Shown piece by piece: positions 19,570 to 30,548 of a stretch of DNA of 64,000 bases. The notes below the pieces were generated by a model. That model was not told the DNA's origin and searched no databases. It saw only the letters and a list, made by a program, of their open reading frames with translations. Location: contig NZ_LJJE01000027.1 of NCBI RefSeq assembly GCF_001854765.1, positions 24,855 through 88,854 on the forward strand. Direction: 5' to 3'. Each line of letters opens with the position of its first letter. Within the stretch, counting starts at the first letter, position 1. Source of the stretch: Vibrio sonorensis. GTDB lineage: Bacteria; Pseudomonadota; Gammaproteobacteria; Enterobacterales; Vibrionaceae. The position numbers and the translations under genes were made by a program.

Positions 19570-20043
19570 TTATACAATCGGTCGGCGGCGATAAAACAAC
19601 AAACCGGGCATTGCCAAACCAACCGCCAATCCTGCGATAATAAACATGGCTTTGAGAAAATTTTCCATCAAAGAAGACATTAACTCAAGAGAATAACCTT
19701 GTTGATTAAGCTCCACTAGAGCGATCATCGCTTTAAAGGCAAACACCCCTGGAATCATGGGAATAACTGACGCTACGGTAAACACTTTTGGGTGAGCCAG
19801 AAAACGGTGAGACCAATGCACACCAACCATGCCCACTAGTGTTGCGGCAAAAAACGTTGCCCATTCGATAGGAATGCCATAATGCATCATTAGATATCGA
19901 GAACCGTGCCCTAGTGCCCCGCCAATAGCGCAGTACTTTAATGCGTTTTGCGGTACGTTGAACACCAAGGCAAAACCAACTGCAGGAATGGCGGCAAAAA
20001 ACATGTCGTTAAGCAGACCGAGTAACAAGCCAAAAGAAATCAT
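19570..20043 (-). CDS. yjjB: YjjB-like small subunit of a ThrE-family exporter
   Basis: 157 aa when started at ATG 20043, which overlaps the stop of yjjP as ATGA; the open frame runs further upstream but within yjjP. Four to five hydrophobic segments. It corresponds to the C-terminal part of threonine/serine exporter (ThrE) proteins and has the length of E. coli YjjB. Together with YjjP it would make a split two-component exporter (serine/threonine or succinate have been proposed for relatives). Confidence 0.85.
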   Translation of the reverse strand: MISFGLLLGLLNDMFFAAIPAVGFALVFNVPQNALKYCAIGGALGHGSRYLMMHYGIPIEWATFFAATLVGMVGVHWSHRFLAHPKVFTVASVIPMIPGVFAFKAMIALVELNQQGYSLELMSSLMENFLKAMFIIAGLAVGLAMPGLLFYRRRPIV

Positions 20044-20807
20044 GCCACCCACCCCCAAACACCAACCAAGCTCATCGCAGCAACAATACCCAAACAAGTA
20101 GCCAGAGTGAGAAGACTTGCCATCACAAAACGGGCAATACCCATATTGATGTACCCCTTAAGCATATCCGCCACCGAGTTGATTAAGGGAAAACCCGGAA
20201 CTAACATCAACACAGAAGAAGCCATGACTATAAAGGGAGTATTGCCAATGTCGAAGATGACTGCCTGAGCCGATACCACCGTTGTTACAAACGCAGTAAC
20301 AGCAAAGTTCATCAAAGGGTTAAAGTGACGATGACCAATTTCTTGTCGTACAATCATTCCAATTGCAGACGCGAAAAACGTCATAAAGAAAATGGCCCAA
20401 TCCCCACCTGCCAAACGACTAAAAGCAGCACAAGACAGGCCAATCATGAGCACTACCAGCCAGCGATTGTAGCGCTCTGGACTGATCTCATTGATCTTTT
20501 CTTGTGCCATAGAAGCATCGAGAATGCCTCGCTCCAACATAATGCAAATGCGTTGGACTTGGGTTATCACACGCATGTTAATCCCGCGGTCAGGACTGCG
20601 CCGTGCTGTTGTAATACAGTGTTCTTGATAAACGGTAGTGACCACGAGTGAACTCGCAGATAGCGAAACTTCCACTTCATCCATTCCGCAAGCCAGTCCT
20701 ATACGTCTAATAATGTCTCCGACTAGAGTGCTTTCCGCACCATGAGCCAGTAACATTTGTCCAGATTGTGCAATGAGGCGCGACACTGCCCTTTGCTTAG
20801 AAGCCAT
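20040..20807 (-). CDS. yjjP: YjjP-like large subunit of a ThrE-family exporter
   Basis: 255 aa from ATG 20807, preceded by GGAG; a TTG four codons upstream is in frame but would consume that ribosome site. The cytosolic N-terminal domain (about 1-110) includes GAESTLVGDIIRRI. Five hydrophobic segments follow. The length matches E. coli YjjP (256). Coupled to yjjB by a four-base overlap. Confidence 0.86.
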   Translation of the reverse strand: MASKQRAVSRLIAQSGQMLLAHGAESTLVGDIIRRIGLACGMDEVEVSLSASSLVVTTVYQEHCITTARRSPDRGINMRVITQVQRICIMLERGILDASMAQEKINEISPERYNRWLVVLMIGLSCAAFSRLAGGDWAIFFMTFFASAIGMIVRQEIGHRHFNPLMNFAVTAFVTTVVSAQAVIFDIGNTPFIVMASSVLMLVPGFPLINSVADMLKGYINMGIARFVMASLLTLATCLGIVAAMSLVGVWGWVA

Positions 20808-20880
20808 CCTTACTCCCAATGTACCTTTCCATTAAACCGTATTCTGACAGATAAAATACAGAAACCTTTGATTTAGACAC

Positions 20881-20904
20881 AAAAAAACCGCAATAAAATT
20901 GCGG
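20881..20904 (-). terminator. Intrinsic terminator after obgE
   Basis: On the minus strand CCGCAAT-TTT-ATTGCGG is followed by seven T (plus-strand A-run 20881-20887). Confidence 0.85.
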
Positions 20905-20922
20905 CTTTATGTCTAAGATCGA

Positions 20923-22131
<1,209 letters not shown>

Positions 22132-22250
22132 CTATCAATTCTAGCAGATCCCACTTTCGGATCGATCACCTGTGATCTTGGATCGCCGCTCTGGAAAAAT
22201 GGACAAAAACTCTTTGCCAGAATCCTTGTCAATATTCCCTAAGTCGCAAT

Positions 22251-22275
22251 AAAAAACCCTGCCGAATCGGCAGGG
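22251..22275 (-). terminator. Intrinsic terminator after rplU-rpmA
   Basis: Minus-strand CCCTGCCG-ATT-CGGCAGGG followed by TTTTTT. It separates the ribosomal protein operon from obgE, 155 bases before the obgE start. Confidence 0.88.
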
Positions 22276-22301
22276 CTTTTGAATTCAGCGAGAAAGGTAA
22301 A

Positions 22302-22571
<270 letters not shown>

Positions 22572-22580
22572 CTAAATCAA

Positions 22581-22892
22581 TTAAGCGTTGATGCCAGTGA
22601 TTTTCACTTCAGTGAACCACTGACGGTGACCTTGTTGCTTACGAGAGTGCTTACGACGACGGAACTTAACGACTTTTACTTTATCGCCACGACCGTGTTG
22701 TACTACTTCTGCAACAACTTTGCCGCCCTCTACAAGAGGTGCGCCAACTTTAACTTCTTCACCGTTAGCAACAAGAAGAACTTTATCAAATTCAACAGTT
22801 GCACCAGTTTCAACGTCCAATTTCTCTAAACGAAGAGTTTGACCTTCGCTTACACGGTGTTGTTTACCACCAGATTGGAAAACAGCGTACAT
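22581..22892 (-). CDS. rplU: 50S ribosomal protein L21
   Basis: 103 aa, the usual length. Family signature [14 protein letters not shown] at the start and [19 protein letters not shown] near the C-terminus. First gene of the rplU-rpmA operon, divergent from ispB across about 270 bases that hold both promoters. Confidence 0.98.
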   Translation of the reverse strand: MYAVFQSGGKQHRVSEGQTLRLEKLDVETGATVEFDKVLLVANGEEVKVGAPLVEGGKVVAEVVQHGRGDKVKVVKFRRRKHSRKQQGHRQWFTEVKITGINA

Positions 22893-23164
22893 ATCTTACT
22901 CCGCTTTTTCCGCACAGCCTTTTGCGTATATCTTGTGCAAACAGGGTGTGCGCTAAACTAATCATCAATAGGGCGCAGATTCTACAGAAAGGATGTCCCT
23001 ATGACAAGCCATATTTTGAAAAAAATGGCGAAAAGCTAATCGCCAAACAAAAGTGCGCCGATCATGCCTTTTAACCGTGTATTTATCAACGTTTTTTAGT
23101 GTATTATTCAACAACTAAAGCAGACAAGAACACCTTGCAGGATCTAACTTCAGCCGGACTTACA

Positions 23165-24136
23165 ATGGATTTTAAAGCTATCCAAGCGCTTACTGCCGAT
23201 GACATGGCAAAAGTGAATCAAATTATACAATCACAATTGAACTCAGATGTTTCTCTTATTAACCAGCTTGGCTTTTATATAGTCAATAGCGGTGGTAAGC
23301 GTATTAGACCACTGTTGGCGGTATTATCAGCCCGTGCGCTCGACTACAAAGGAGAGCACCACAATACAGCCGCTGCCTTTATTGAGTTTATCCACACGGC
23401 GACCCTGTTGCACGACGATGTCGTCGATGAATCTGATATGCGCAGAGGTAAAGCAACGGCCAATGCCGCGTTTGGTAATGCGGCCAGTGTTCTGGTCGGA
23501 GACTTTATCTATACGCGCTCTTTTCAAATGATGACAGAGCTAGGATCAATGAAGATCCTCAAATTGATGAGTGATGCGGTAAATGTAATAGCAGAAGGCG
23601 AAGTTCTTCAACTGATGAACTGCAACGATCCAAACACTACCGAAGAGAGTTACATGCAAGTCATCTACTCGAAGACGGCAAGGTTGTTTGAGGCTGCAAC
23701 TCAAATTGGCGCCATACTCAGCGACGCGCCCAATGACATTGAAGAGGCCTTGCAAAATTACGGCAAGTACTTAGGAACTGCGTTCCAGCTTATCGATGAT
23801 GTCATGGATTACACTTCAGACGGCGACGAGATGGGTAAAAACGTCGGTGACGACTTGGCAGAAGGCAAGCCAACCCTTCCCTTACTTCACGCCATGCACA
23901 ACAGCGCTCCAGAGCAAAGTGCAATGATTAGAGAAGCGATTGAAAAATCCAATGGTATGGACAAACTCGACCCAATACTCGCAGTCATGAACGAAGTGGG
24001 TTCTCTGGAGTACACAAGAGAAAAAGCATACCAAGAAGCCGATAAGGCAATAGAAGCCCTCTCTGTTCTTCCTAACTCGCCATACAAAGAAGCCCTGATA
24101 ACGCTCGCACATATGTCGGTTCACAGAACAAAGTAA
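23165..24136 (+). CDS. ispB: Octaprenyl diphosphate synthase
   Basis: Extends farnesyl diphosphate to the C40 side chain of ubiquinone and menaquinone. The open frame begins at 23099, but ATG 23165 gives MDFKAIQ and 323 aa, like E. coli IspB. The first aspartate-rich motif is D84-D85-V-V-D88 and the second D211-D212-V-M-D215. KRIRPLLAVLSAR is the diphosphate-binding region. Divergent from rplU. Confidence 0.95.
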   Translation: MDFKAIQALTADDMAKVNQIIQSQLNSDVSLINQLGFYIVNSGGKRIRPLLAVLSARALDYKGEHHNTAAAFIEFIHTATLLHDDVVDESDMRRGKATANAAFGNAASVLVGDFIYTRSFQMMTELGSMKILKLMSDAVNVIAEGEVLQLMNCNDPNTTEESYMQVIYSKTARLFEAATQIGAILSDAPNDIEEALQNYGKYLGTAFQLIDDVMDYTSDGDEMGKNVGDDLAEGKPTLPLLHAMHNSAPEQSAMIREAIEKSNGMDKLDPILAVMNEVGSLEYTREKAYQEADKAIEALSVLPNSPYKEALITLAHMSVHRTK

Positions 24137-24159
24137 AGCTCGCCTGTTGCAGTAAACCA

Positions 24160-24185
24160 AAGGAAGGCAATTTGCCTTCCTTTTT
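24160..24185 (+). terminator. Intrinsic terminator after ispB
   Basis: AAGGAAGGCAA facing TTGCCTTCC followed by TTTTT. It also lies at the 3' end of the convergent small gene. Confidence 0.8.
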
Positions 24186-24375
24186 AGTAGTAGCGGTGAC
24201 AACCACCGTGAAGTTGCAGGTTCTCTTCGAGCTCTCTCGCTTCAGCAGTGAATTGCTGATGGGAAGCCTGCTCTTCTAGCAAAATTGTGCCCATTTCTCT
24301 ATCGACAGCCAATACCAAGCCGACTTTGCGATCGCATTCGACAAACATGCCCGTTTTCACATTTTCAATATCCAT
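24184..24375 (-). CDS. Small uncharacterised protein, 63 aa
   Basis: I do not recognise a named family. The protein is acidic, has no membrane segment or signal peptide, and looks like a small beta-rich domain (VKTGMFVECDRKVGLVLAVD) followed by a Glu-rich helix and a C-terminal HGGCHRYY tail. An excellent ribosome site (AGGAGG five bases before ATG 24375) and its place between convergent ispB and co-directional mdh make it a real gene. The C-x-H tail might bind a metal, which is a guess. Confidence 0.7.
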   Translation of the reverse strand: MDIENVKTGMFVECDRKVGLVLAVDREMGTILLEEQASHQQFTAEARELEENLQLHGGCHRYY

Positions 24376-24424
24376 AGTTTCCTCCTTTATATAGGAAATT
24401 ACGGACTGAGAAATAGAAAGATCA

Positions 24425-24450
24425 AAAAAGCCGATCTTAGGATCGGCTTT
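24425..24450 (-). terminator. Intrinsic terminator after mdh
   Basis: Minus-strand AAAGCCGATC-CTAA-GATCGGCTTT followed by more T, 22 bases behind the mdh stop. Confidence 0.85.
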
Positions 24451-24471
24451 AGCTATCTTGTTATAGTGTGA

Positions 24472-25407
24472 CTACTTTGCGAAATCGACACCAATTTCTA
24501 TATCGCCACTTAGTGTCTCAAGCATACCGTCCAGTGCTGCTTGCTCAAACTGGCTAAGTGCACCGTAGCTAAGTACTTCTTCGACACCTTCTTTACCCAA
24601 TTTTACTGGTTGAGCAAAGTAAGGCGTGTGATCGCCAGGGCCTTCTACATAAGCACACTCAACAACGCCTTCTTCACCTTGAAGCGCTTTAACAAGAGCA
24701 AGTCCAAAGCGACATGCTGCTTGGCCCATAGAGAGCGTAGCAGAACCACCACCTGCTTTTGCTTCAACAACTTCCGTACCCGCATTTTGAATACGCTTAG
24801 TCAGCGCCGCCACTTCTTCATCAGTGAACTCAACACCTTCTACCTGAGATAGAAGAGGTAGAATAGTCACACCTGAGTGGCCACCGATAACAGGTACTCG
24901 AACGTCACCTGGATCTTTACCTTTTAACTCAGCAACGAACGTCTCTGAGCGAATAACATCTAGAGTTGTGACACCGAAGAGCTTGCGTTTGTCGTAAACA
25001 CCTGCTTTTTTCAAAACTTCCGCAGCAATTGGCACTGTTGTATTTACAGGGTTTGTGATGATACCGATACAAGCTTTAGGACATACTTGCGCAATTTTTT
25101 CCGCTAGAGATTTAACGATGCCGGCATTTACGTTAAACAGATCGGCGCGATCCATTCCAGGTTTACGAGCAACGCCCGCAGAGATAAGAACCACGTCAGC
25201 ACCCTCTAGTGCTGGAGTAGGATCTTCACCAGCGTATCCTTTAATAGACACTGGTGTTGGGATATGACTTAGATCAGCAGCAACACCAGGCGTCACAGGT
25301 GCAATATCGTATAGAGCAAGATCTGAACCTGCAGGCAGGCGATTTTTTAGCAATAGAGCTAGGGCTTGACCGATGCCTCCAGCGGCACCAATTACGGCTA
25401 CTTTCAT
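24472..25407 (-). CDS. mdh: Malate dehydrogenase
   Basis: NAD-dependent TCA-cycle enzyme converting malate and oxaloacetate. 311 aa. Dinucleotide fold GAAGGIG at 7-13, substrate-loop arginines in the [14 protein letters not shown] segment, catalytic H177 in GGHSGVTI. Divergent from argR with a 488-base gap, the standard gammaproteobacterial arrangement. Confidence 0.98.
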   Translation of the reverse strand: MKVAVIGAAGGIGQALALLLKNRLPAGSDLALYDIAPVTPGVAADLSHIPTPVSIKGYAGEDPTPALEGADVVLISAGVARKPGMDRADLFNVNAGIVKSLAEKIAQVCPKACIGIITNPVNTTVPIAAEVLKKAGVYDKRKLFGVTTLDVIRSETFVAELKGKDPGDVRVPVIGGHSGVTILPLLSQVEGVEFTDEEVAALTKRIQNAGTEVVEAKAGGGSATLSMGQAACRFGLALVKALQGEEGVVECAYVEGPGDHTPYFAQPVKLGKEGVEEVLSYGALSQFEQAALDGMLETLSGDIEIGVDFAK

Positions 25408-25895
25408 CGTAGTTCTCCTTGAGATAAATCTCTTATAAATGTCTTGTAGGGTGATTCGTAATCATGTGTTTCAAAATTATAGTAATCACATCTCCATTAC
25501 AATCGTTTAACTTCATCTTTGCGACTTCGCTCAACTCAGTCTTCACGTGCTACGACCCCCTGCAGGATTATTAACTGAATCCCAGGTTTTGACAAAGTTT
25601 TCTCGACCTATTTATCCCACAAAAAACAGGGATTTTATGAGATTAAATCCAACTTTTCGCGGTTCTATAATGGCTGGTTTATTAATAACATTTAACTTTC
25701 ATTTTCACGAATAAAATCACCTGAAAGAAACAAGTTGTTTACTTAATGAATGACATTAGTCGCGTAGAGAATATTCGGTTTGTCATCAGGCGGGATTTAC
25801 AGTGATGTGACAGACAGATTTTACCTCTTCGTTTGTTTAAAAGTGCATAGCTATGCGAAAATATTCACTTCCAAACATAAATGGGCAAAAGAACC
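25408..25895. other. Divergent control region between mdh and argR
   Basis: No supported gene. It must hold both promoters. A 12-base palindrome GCATAG-CTATGC lies at 25845-25856, and TGCGAAAATATTCA just after it (to about 25867) has a perfect ATTCA half-site of an ARG box with a poor first half, a possible argR autoregulation site. Nothing else is confident. Confidence 0.4.
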
Positions 25896-26366
25896 ATGCG
25901 TAATTCAGAAAAACAAGATAACCTCGTCCGTGCATTTAAAGCTCTCCTTAAAGAAGAACGATTCGGCTCTCAGGGTGATATCGTCGAAGCACTGAAGAAT
26001 GAAGGTTTCGAAAACATCAACCAGTCAAAAGTCTCTCGCATGCTAACTAAATTTGGTGCGGTGAGAACTCGTAATGCAAAAATGGAAATGGTTTACTGCC
26101 TTCCAGCGGAACTGGGTGTCCCTACGGTTTCAAGTTCATTACGAGAACTTGTTCTAGATATCGACCACAATGCAGCATTAGTAGTGATTCATACTGGGCC
26201 CGGTGCGGCGCAGCTTATTGCACGCTTATTGGATTCGCTCGGCAAAGCGGAGGGTATTTTAGGAGTCGTGGCAGGAGATGACACCATTTTTATCACGCCA
26301 ACTTTGAATATAACGACAGAACAATTATTTAAGTCTGTCTGTGACCTATTCGAATACACGGGCTAA
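25896..26366 (+). CDS. argR: Arginine repressor
   Basis: Arginine-dependent hexameric DNA-binding protein that represses arginine biosynthesis. Started at ATG 25896 ([21 protein letters not shown]) it is 156 aa, exactly the E. coli length; an in-frame ATG at 25881 adds five residues. The N-terminal winged-helix domain includes [15 protein letters not shown]; the C-terminal oligomerisation and arginine-binding domain includes [13 protein letters not shown] and GDDTIF. Target argF is also in this window. Confidence 0.96.
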   Translation: MRNSEKQDNLVRAFKALLKEERFGSQGDIVEALKNEGFENINQSKVSRMLTKFGAVRTRNAKMEMVYCLPAELGVPTVSSSLRELVLDIDHNAALVVIHTGPGAAQLIARLLDSLGKAEGILGVVAGDDTIFITPTLNITTEQLFKSVCDLFEYTG

Positions 26367-26698
26367 TGACAATTTATTGTCACTGATTATCAGTCACGCC
26401 AAAATAACTGGCGTGACTTATGTCACATTTTTACCAAACTAGTCATATCATTTTCATTTACTGATAAACCCATGATTTATCAGGCCTCAAGCTAATACTT
26501 TACCAACAATACTTCCCTTACATTTCAGTGTAATTTGCTACATTTCTTAACAATCGTATAATTATGTGCCGTTTTTTTTGCTATGATTCAGCCACTTTTT
26601 CAACACACGGATTGAAAAAGATGCCGTTTCCAATATAGGAAACCCCCTGAGCAACTACACTTGCAAAGGGGCTAATAATGAATAAGGAAGGGAAATTC
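26367..26698 (+). promoter_or_regulatory. Intergenic region and structured leader upstream of the TAXI binding protein
   Basis: No gene in 332 bases, but several symmetric elements are present: TGACAAT-TT-ATTGTCA at 26367-26382; CTGATAAA-CCCATGA-TTTATCAG at 26461-26483 (perfect 8-base arms); GTTTCC-AATATA-GGAAAC at 26626-26643; and CCCC(T..)GCAA-CTACAC-TTGC(..)GGGG at 26644-26671, which ends shortly before the ribosome site AAGGAAGGG. The last two look like consecutive stem-loops in the 5' UTR. Confidence 0.5.
26392..26418 (+). terminator. Probable terminator after argR
   Basis: AGTCACGCCA-AAATAAC-TGGCGTGACT is a perfect 10-base stem 26 bases after the argR stop. A T-rich stretch (ATTTTTA) follows only ten bases later, so efficiency is uncertain. 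Confidence 0.6.
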
Positions 26699-27667
26699 AT
26701 GGCATTAAACAAACTTATCAAAGTCGGTGCTATTGCCGCTGCTGTAATGGGCGCTGGCGCTGTTAACGCACAAGAGTTCGTTACTATTGGTACCGGTTCT
26801 GTTACTGGTGTTTACTACCCAACTGGTGGTGCGATCTGTAAGCTGGTTAACAAAGGCCGTAAAGAACACAACATCCGCTGTTCTGTAGAGTCTACCGGCG
26901 GTTCTATCTACAACGTGAATACCATGCGCTCTGGCGAGCTAGACTTCGGTATCGTTCAGTCAGACTGGCAGTACCACGGTTACAACGGTACAAGTAAGTT
27001 TGAAGAGCAAGGTCCGTACAGCAAACTACGCGCTGTATTCTCTTTGCACACCGAACCATTCAACATCATCGCTCGTGCTGATTCTGGCATCGAAAACGTA
27101 ACCGACCTTAAAGGCAAGCGCGTTAACATCGGTAACCCAGGTTCTGGTGACCTTGCGACTATGGGTGTGGTAATGGAAGCAATGGGTTGGACCAACGAAG
27201 ACTTTAAACTGGCTTCTCAGCTTAAAGGTTCTGAGCGTTCACAAGCTCTTTGTGACAACAAAATCGACGCATTTGTCTACGTTGTTGGTCATCCGAACGG
27301 ATCTATCAAAGAAGCAACCACTTCATGTGATGCTAAGCTAGTTTCTGCTACTGGTGCTCAAATCGACAAGATTGTTGCGGATAACCCTTACTACGCATAC
27401 AGCACTGTTCCGGCAGGCATGTACCGAGGTACAGATGGTGACGTAAACAGCTTCGGTGTGGCAGCAACGCTAGTAACAAATTCGGACGTATCTGATGATG
27501 TTGCTTACAACGTCGCTAAGTCTGTATTCGAAAACTTCGATACTTTCAAACGCCTACACCCTGCGTTTGCTAACCTGAAGAAAGAAGATATGGTATCAGC
27601 AGGTCTGTCTGTACCTCTTCACCCAGGCGCAGAAAAATACTACAAAGAAATCGGTCTACTTAAGTAA
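26699..27667 (+). CDS. TAXI family TRAP transporter solute-binding protein
   Basis: Periplasmic binding protein of a TAXI-type TRAP transporter. ATG 26699, with AAGGAAGGG upstream, is preferred to 26678. The signal peptide is about 1-24 (cleavage after VNA), giving a mature start QEFVTIGTGSVTGVYYPTGG, the diagnostic TAXI N-terminus. 322 aa. I recall that the V. cholerae homologue next to argR binds L-glutamate; that specificity is inferred here from synteny only. The high translation potential and structured leader suggest strong, regulated expression. Confidence 0.9.
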   Translation: MALNKLIKVGAIAAAVMGAGAVNAQEFVTIGTGSVTGVYYPTGGAICKLVNKGRKEHNIRCSVESTGGSIYNVNTMRSGELDFGIVQSDWQYHGYNGTSKFEEQGPYSKLRAVFSLHTEPFNIIARADSGIENVTDLKGKRVNIGNPGSGDLATMGVVMEAMGWTNEDFKLASQLKGSERSQALCDNKIDAFVYVVGHPNGSIKEATTSCDAKLVSATGAQIDKIVADNPYYAYSTVPAGMYRGTDGDVNSFGVAATLVTNSDVSDDVAYNVAKSVFENFDTFKRLHPAFANLKKEDMVSAGLSVPLHPGAEKYYKEIGLLK

Positions 27668-27728
27668 CCTTTTCTATAGACATATCGCCTCACTCATCAA
27701 ATATTTTGGTGTTCACGAGGTAAAGAAC

Positions 27729-27813
27729 GGAGGAGCAATGCTCCTCCTTCTAATCATATGGCCCAATACTTTTTGGCCATATATCAAATTTGGCTTCTAC
27801 CATTTCGAAGCCA
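27729..27813 (+). repeat. Three consecutive hairpins between binding protein and permease genes
   Basis: GGAGGAGC-AAT-GCTCCTCC (27729-27747), ATATGGCC-N11-GGCCATAT (27756-27782) and TGGCTTC-N9-GAAGCCA (27791-27813, then CTCTTTT). Together they could terminate part of the transcripts and protect the upstream mRNA, so that the binding protein is made in excess over the permease, as is usual for such transporters. Confidence 0.65.
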
Positions 27814-27929
27814 CTCTTTTAAACACCCTAAGAATTATTCAACAATTGAGCAATTTCTCATCTGCACTAAACTGTAAGATGCGAAATTAGATCCAAGCTA
27901 TGGATCTGAACATAACAAGGATAAAGTAC

Positions 27930-30509
27930 ATGACGCAGACAACATCACCGTCTCAAGATGTGCAAGATATGGTCGCACAAGCAGATACTGGCGCGCGAAA
28001 CCCTAGTGGTATTCCGGGTCGTATCCTTTGGTTTGTGCCACTTTGTTGGTCTTTATTTCAACTTTGGTACGCATCCCCCCTGCCGTTCATTTTTAATTTT
28101 GGCGTACTAAACGACACTGAAGCACGTGCAATCCATCTTACTTTTGCCGTTTTCCTCGCGTTTACCGCTTATCCGGCGATGAAAAATTCACCAAGAGACC
28201 ACATTCCGGCATTGGATTGGTTACTTGCCTTAGCGGGTAGTTTTTCCGCCGCCTATATCTATATTTTTTATACCGAGTTGGCAGACCGCTCCGGAGCCCC
28301 AGCCTCTTTTGACATCGTTATCGCTGTAGCAGGTATGGTTTTGCTACTAGAAGCGACGCGTCGAGCTTTAGGGCCACCACTTATGGCGGTAGCAGCGGTA
28401 TTCCTGCTATACACTTTCGCTGGCCCACATATGCCAGACGTCATTGCCCACAAAGGTGCGAGCTTAAACAAAGCTATGTCTCACCTTTGGTTGACCACTG
28501 AAGGGGTATTTGGGGTTGCACTGGGTGTTTCCACCTCCTTTGTATTCCTATTTGTACTCTTTGGTGCAATGCTAGAAAGGGCAGGCGCTGGTGCCTATTT
28601 TATTAAAGTTGCTTTCTCACTGCTTGGCCATATGAAAGGCGGTCCTGCAAAAGCGGCGGTTGTCGCTTCTGGCTTATCTGGTCTCGTATCTGGCTCATCT
28701 ATTGCTAACGTAGTAACGACGGGAACCTTTACCATTCCACTAATGAAACGCGTAGGCTTCCCCGGCACCAAAGCGGGGGCAGTAGAAGTAGCCGCCTCGA
28801 CCAATGGTCAGCTTACACCACCAATTATGGGTGCAGCGGCATTCCTGATGGTTGAGTACGTGGGTATCTCTTATGTGGAAGTGATCAAAGCGGCACTGCT
28901 TCCAGCGTTGATTTCTTACATTGCTCTTATCTACATTGTCCACCTTGAAGCTTGTAAGGCGGGTATGACTGGCCTTCCTCGTCGCCACAACCCAACCGTG
29001 ATCCAAGGTTTATTGTCATTTACCGGTACTATCCTTGGCCTGTGTGTAATCAGTGCCGCGGTATACTACGGTGTCGGTTGGACTAAAGACGTGTTTGGCG
29101 ACGCAGCCACATCGATCGTGACCGCAGCCCTCCTGATCGCTTACGTATTACTGGTGAAAGTCTCTTCAAATCATATTGAAGACGGTGCTATCGAGATTGA
29201 TTCTGAAATCACCGAAGTCCCAGATCCTGGCCCGACTATCAAGTCAGGTTTACACTACTTGCTACCTATTGTCGTTCTGGTTTGGTGTCTTACCGTTGAA
29301 CGCTTCTCTCCTGGTCTGTCCGCGTTTTGGGCAACGGTCTTTATGATCTTTATCCTAATCACGCAACGACCACTTATCACCCTGCTTTCTAAACAAGGTG
29401 ATGTGATTGAGCAAACTAAAGCTGGCTTTGTTGATCTTGCCGAGAGTTTGGTCAACGGCGCTCGCAACATGATTGGTATCGGTGTTGCCACCGCAGCAGC
29501 GGGTACTGTTGTTGGCGTAGTGACCCTGACAGGTATCGGTCTGGTCATGACAGACTTCGTCGAGTTTATCTCCGGTGGTAATATTATCCTGATGCTTTTG
29601 TTTACCGCAGTGATCAGTTTAATTCTGGGGATGGGCCTACCGACAACGGCAAACTATATCGTTGTATCTACACTGATGGCTCCAGTTATCGTAACACTGG
29701 GAGCTCAACACGGACTTATCATCCCATTGATTGCCGTTCACCTGTTTGTTTTCTACTTCGGTATCTTGGCTGACGATACACCACCTGTTGGTTTAGCTGC
29801 TTTTGCCGCGGCCGCTATTGCTAAATCTGACCCTATCAGAACAGGTATTCAAGGTTTTACCTACGATATTCGAACGGCCATATTGCCATTTATGTTTATC
29901 TTCAATACTCAGTTATTGATGATGGGCATCGACAGTTGGTGGCACCTTCTCCTAACGGTAGTATCGTCAATTATTGCCATGTTGATCTTCTCGGCAGCCA
30001 CTCAAGGTTGGTGGTTCACGCGTAACAAATGGTGGGAAACTGTTCTTCTATTGGTACTAACCTTCTCCTTCTTTAGACCAGGTTTCTGGTGGGATATGAT
30101 CTATCCGGCAAAAGATCTTTCACCAGGTATTGAGATAGCGCAAATCACGGAATCTCTTAATGTTGGAGAATCATTAGAGCTTCGTGTCGCAGGTGAAAAC
30201 TTGGAAGGAGATATGGTTGAAAAAACCGTCCGACTTCCGTTTGATGATGAAGCTGTCGGTGCTGACGACCGACTCTCTTCCATGGGTTTAATGCTAACTG
30301 AAAACGAAGGCAAAATGATCGTCGACATGGTTGAGTTCGGTAGCCCTGCTGAAGCCGCTGGTGTCGATTTCGATTGGGAAATTAAAACCATTGTTCAAGA
30401 TGCAGACCGACCGATGAAAGAGTGGGTATTTGTACCAACACTCTTGATTCTGTTCTTGTTAGGCATGAACCAGAGACGACGCGCTCAAAAGGAACAACTG
30501 AGCGTATAG
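27930..30509 (+). CDS. TAXI-type TRAP transporter permease, fused DctQ/DctM subunits
   Basis: Sodium-coupled secondary transporter. 859 aa from ATG 27930 (AAGGAT upstream; an in-frame ATG at 27900 is less likely). The N-terminal four-helix small-subunit part (about 30-170) is fused to the large 12-helix part, which has GASSGLVSGSSIANVVTTGTF-like elevator motifs, NGQLTPPIMGAAAFLM and MGLPTTANYIV. A soluble C-terminal extension (about 730-835, DUF3394-like) with GSPAEAAGVDFDWEI resembles a PDZ loop and is followed by one last membrane helix. Works with the preceding binding protein. Confidence 0.92.
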   Translation: MTQTTSPSQDVQDMVAQADTGARNPSGIPGRILWFVPLCWSLFQLWYASPLPFIFNFGVLNDTEARAIHLTFAVFLAFTAYPAMKNSPRDHIPALDWLLALAGSFSAAYIYIFYTELADRSGAPASFDIVIAVAGMVLLLEATRRALGPPLMAVAAVFLLYTFAGPHMPDVIAHKGASLNKAMSHLWLTTEGVFGVALGVSTSFVFLFVLFGAMLERAGAGAYFIKVAFSLLGHMKGGPAKAAVVASGLSGLVSGSSIANVVTTGTFTIPLMKRVGFPGTKAGAVEVAASTNGQLTPPIMGAAAFLMVEYVGISYVEVIKAALLPALISYIALIYIVHLEACKAGMTGLPRRHNPTVIQGLLSFTGTILGLCVISAAVYYGVGWTKDVFGDAATSIVTAALLIAYVLLVKVSSNHIEDGAIEIDSEITEVPDPGPTIKSGLHYLLPIVVLVWCLTVERFSPGLSAFWATVFMIFILITQRPLITLLSKQGDVIEQTKAGFVDLAESLVNGARNMIGIGVATAAAGTVVGVVTLTGIGLVMTDFVEFISGGNIILMLLFTAVISLILGMGLPTTANYIVVSTLMAPVIVTLGAQHGLIIPLIAVHLFVFYFGILADDTPPVGLAAFAAAAIAKSDPIRTGIQGFTYDIRTAILPFMFIFNTQLLMMGIDSWWHLLLTVVSSIIAMLIFSAATQGWWFTRNKWWETVLLLVLTFSFFRPGFWWDMIYPAKDLSPGIEIAQITESLNVGESLELRVAGENLEGDMVEKTVRLPFDDEAVGADDRLSSMGLMLTENEGKMIVDMVEFGSPAEAAGVDFDWEIKTIVQDADRPMKEWVFVPTLLILFLLGMNQRRRAQKEQLSV

Positions 30510-30548
30510 TAAAGGGGGTGTTGGATTTAATTTAAAGCCGACATTCCC

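Noticed and set aside
23099..23164. Longer N-terminus for IspB (22 extra residues)
   Set aside because: ATG 23165 gives the conserved family start; the upstream part overlaps the promoter region of the divergent rplU-ispB pair.
26367..26698. A known riboswitch before the TAXI gene
   Set aside because: I see hairpins but no conserved core of any riboswitch class that I recognise, so only a structured leader is reported.
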